Origin: Chitinophagaceae bacterium
GTDB taxonomy: Bacteria > Bacteroidota > Bacteroidia > Chitinophagales > Chitinophagaceae
Direction of reading: 5' to 3'
Assembly (NCBI GenBank): GCA_003489485.1
Contig: DNMB01000174.1
Coordinates: forward strand, 1-6,626
Length of the DNA: 6,626 bases
Shown piece by piece: positions 5,208 to 6,626 of this stretch. Positions within the stretch are counted from its first letter, which is position 1. Every line of letters begins with the position of its first letter. The notes beneath the pieces were generated by a model. The model did no database searches. It saw only the letters and a program-made list of their open reading frames with translations, and had not been told where the DNA came from. The translations under genes were made by a program, and so were the position numbers.

Positions 5208-6194
5208 ATGGAAAAAAAGTTGCTCTTTACCTCAGAAGAACTATTGCTCGACGAGCGGTTTCTTTCGTGGGTAGAAGGAGTCGGTAAAGATACTGATAAT
5301 CAATGGGTTAAAACGCTCATCGCCTTCTCTCCCGAACAAGAGGACGAAGTGGCTGATGCCGTTTCGCTTTACAGAGCGCTTCACTTACAAATAGCCTCAT
5401 CATCTGAAGTATCCGTTCAAAAACAACGGTTGTTCGATCGACTCGATCGGCTACAGGGCCATGGAAAACAAAGGACTTTCATCAACAGCCAAATGGCGGC
5501 TTCTTTGTTTTTCCTCGTCGTTATCTTCTTGGCGCTTTGGAACAACGCGACCACCGACCAATCGGCCATAAATACAATGACGGCTTCTGCAAACAGTAGA
5601 AGGCTATCCGATGGAACCTTGGTAACGCTAGCCTCTAACAGTACTATCACACTAAGTCCGGAATTCGAAAAAGCACCTTTGCGCGAGGTGTGGGTAAAAG
5701 GCGAAGTGGAGTTTGCCGTGCAAAAGAAAAAAGATAAAAAGCCTTTTGTCGTTCACATGGACCCTTTTGACGTAGAAGTAACGGGTACTGTTTTTCAGGC
5801 CATCAATCGTCCGGAGCGGGCTAGCGTTTTACTTAGAGAGGGTAGTGTGCAACTCATTTTCAAGGACGGTCAACGTCTGCGTATGTCTCCTGGCGATTTT
5901 TATGCGTACAATCGTCCGGCTCTTGCTCCGTCCGAACAACCCGGTCTTTTACGGGAGGGGGCTGCATTGGAACGAAAGATCGTTTTTGAAGATCTGACCA
6001 TCGCAGAAGTAGCCACCCAGATAGAGAAACGCTACCCCGTTAAAATCATTATCGCCTCCTCTGAGCTGGCCGGGCGAAGGCTCACCGGTATCTTGCCAAA
6101 CGACAATTTAGAAGTTTTGATCAATGCCCTGCAGATCGCTACCGAGTCAATCAGTAAGCAGCAGGGCGCAACCATCGTATTTACTCCTCAATAA
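5208..6194 (+). CDS. FecR-type anti-sigma factor / signal transducer
   Basis: 328 residues from the ATG at 5208. An ATG pair at 5157/5160 in the same frame is possible, but it would add a basic 17-residue stretch not typical of the family and would lie upstream of the candidate promoter box. The cytosolic N-terminus (1-90) has the usual LLxDERFLSWVEG start (12-24) and should bind the sigma factor. One membrane helix spans about 96-111. The periplasmic FecR domain follows: RRLSDGTLVTLASNSTITL (131-149), REVWVKGEVEFAV (159-171), FDVEVTGTVFQAI (187-199) and LLREGSVQL (208-216). The C-terminal part (about 257-326) matches the FecR C-terminal domain (DUF4974), which resembles STN, with FEDLTIAEVATQIEKRY (260-276). 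It senses the state of the outer-membrane receptor and controls the sigma factor at 4579-5121. The receptor gene starts 13 nt after its stop, so the two are very probably cotranscribed. Confidence 0.95.
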   Translation: MEKKLLFTSEELLLDERFLSWVEGVGKDTDNQWVKTLIAFSPEQEDEVADAVSLYRALHLQIASSSEVSVQKQRLFDRLDRLQGHGKQRTFINSQMAASLFFLVVIFLALWNNATTDQSAINTMTASANSRRLSDGTLVTLASNSTITLSPEFEKAPLREVWVKGEVEFAVQKKKDKKPFVVHMDPFDVEVTGTVFQAINRPERASVLLREGSVQLIFKDGQRLRMSPGDFYAYNRPALAPSEQPGLLREGAALERKIVFEDLTIAEVATQIEKRYPVKIIIASSELAGRRLTGILPNDNLEVLINALQIATESISKQQGATIVFTPQ

Positions 6195-6207
6195 ATAATA
6201 AGCTGAT

Positions 6208-6626
6208 ATGAGAATCCATTACCTTTTTACCTACGTGATGTTATTGATCGGTATTGCGGCTGCGGCAACTCCGTCTCCCCAGCACCCTGGTACACAATCA
6301 CAGTCTTGGGCTATGACCAAATCAACGGTCCAACAACGCAATGAACCGACAGGTAATTACATTCAAGTCGTTGAACTACTCAAGCGACTCAACAAAGAAC
6401 AGGGTATTTATTTTTTGCTTGCCGACCCATCCATCGCTCGGCTGATGGTCAAGGAGCCCAACACGGGCCGACCCATTCTGCAAGTGGTAGAAGATATCGC
6501 CAGTGAGGCCGGTTTGGTGATCCGGAAAGTGGGAGACAACACTTTTGTTTTACGATTGGCCAATAAGACGGAGGGTGCGCCCGCCAATACAGGTTTATCG
6601 CAGCCAGAGGAACAATTGATCCGGTT
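6208..6626 (+). CDS. TonB-dependent outer-membrane receptor, N-terminal part (probably SusC/RagA-like)
   Basis: 139 codons plus two bases are visible, with no stop before the window edge. Residues 1-20 form a signal peptide (MRIHYLFTYVMLLIGIAAAA, cleavage near 20). After a low-complexity linker rich in Q, S, P and T comes an STN domain (about 51-116), with VVELLKRLNKEQGIYFLL (54-71), ILQVVEDIASEAGLVIRK (90-107) and the closing strand NTFVLRL (111-117). In transducer-type receptors this periplasmic domain contacts FecR. The plug and barrel lie beyond the window, so the SusC/RagA subtype is inferred from the FecR neighbour and the Bacteroidota context; a secretin, which also carries STN, is a less likely alternative. 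It follows fecR by 13 nt without a Shine-Dalgarno. The ligand cannot be told from this part. Confidence 0.82.
   Translation, partial: MRIHYLFTYVMLLIGIAAAATPSPQHPGTQSQSWAMTKSTVQQRNEPTGNYIQVVELLKRLNKEQGIYFLLADPSIARLMVKEPNTGRPILQVVEDIASEAGLVIRKVGDNTFVLRLANKTEGAPANTGLSQPEEQLIR

Noticed and set aside
660..5449. CGATCG palindromes appear more often than chance would give (about seven seen, for example at 744-749, 3914-3919, 5435-5440).
   Set aside because: Most fall inside genes where GAT and CGA codons can explain them; there is no cluster at an origin or a regulated promoter.

Overview
The window looks like chromosomal DNA of a member of the Bacteroidota, perhaps close to the Chitinophagaceae (the family level is a guess). 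The evidence is a FecI-type sigma factor and FecR-type anti-sigma factor next to a TonB-dependent receptor carrying an STN domain, genes without Shine-Dalgarno sequences and with A/T-rich leaders, and a TAnnTTTG promoter box in front of the tRNA gene. Coding regions are moderate in G+C, while about 3.11-3.68 kb is clearly A+T-rich.

Layout, left to right. (1) 1-731, minus: a DUF1003-family membrane protein whose reading frame is still open at the left edge. (2) 820-2706, minus: full-length HtpG, the bacterial Hsp90 chaperone, ended by a strong intrinsic terminator at 761-800. (3) 2707-2850: the region shared by divergent htpG and tRNA-Pro. (4) 2851-2927, plus: tRNA-Pro(UGG) with encoded CCA, then a GAAA-loop terminator. 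(5) 3008-3634: three copies of a small stem-loop repeat in the same orientation. Copies B and C bound an A+T-rich segment with one small two-helix membrane protein gene (3133-3414, minus). (6) 3682-4572, plus: an exported N-formylglutamate-amidohydrolase-like metal hydrolase. (7) 4579-5121, minus: an ECF sigma factor whose stop lies 6 nt from the convergent hydrolase stop. (8) 5208-6194 and 6208-6626, plus: a FecR-type anti-sigma factor and the start of a TonB-dependent (probably SusC/RagA-like) receptor, open at the right edge.

Genes 7 and 8 form a cell-surface signalling unit. By analogy with FecA/FecR/FecI, ligand binding at the outer-membrane receptor is passed through its STN domain to the periplasmic part of FecR, which then releases or activates the sigma factor. 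The sigma gene is divergent from fecR and receptor rather than in the common sigma-fecR-receptor order. The other genes are housekeeping or unconnected. The least explained part is the repeat region beside tRNA-Pro. I see no clear sign of a wholly new system. The best candidate for something undescribed is the terminator-like repeat family and the small gene segment it brackets.
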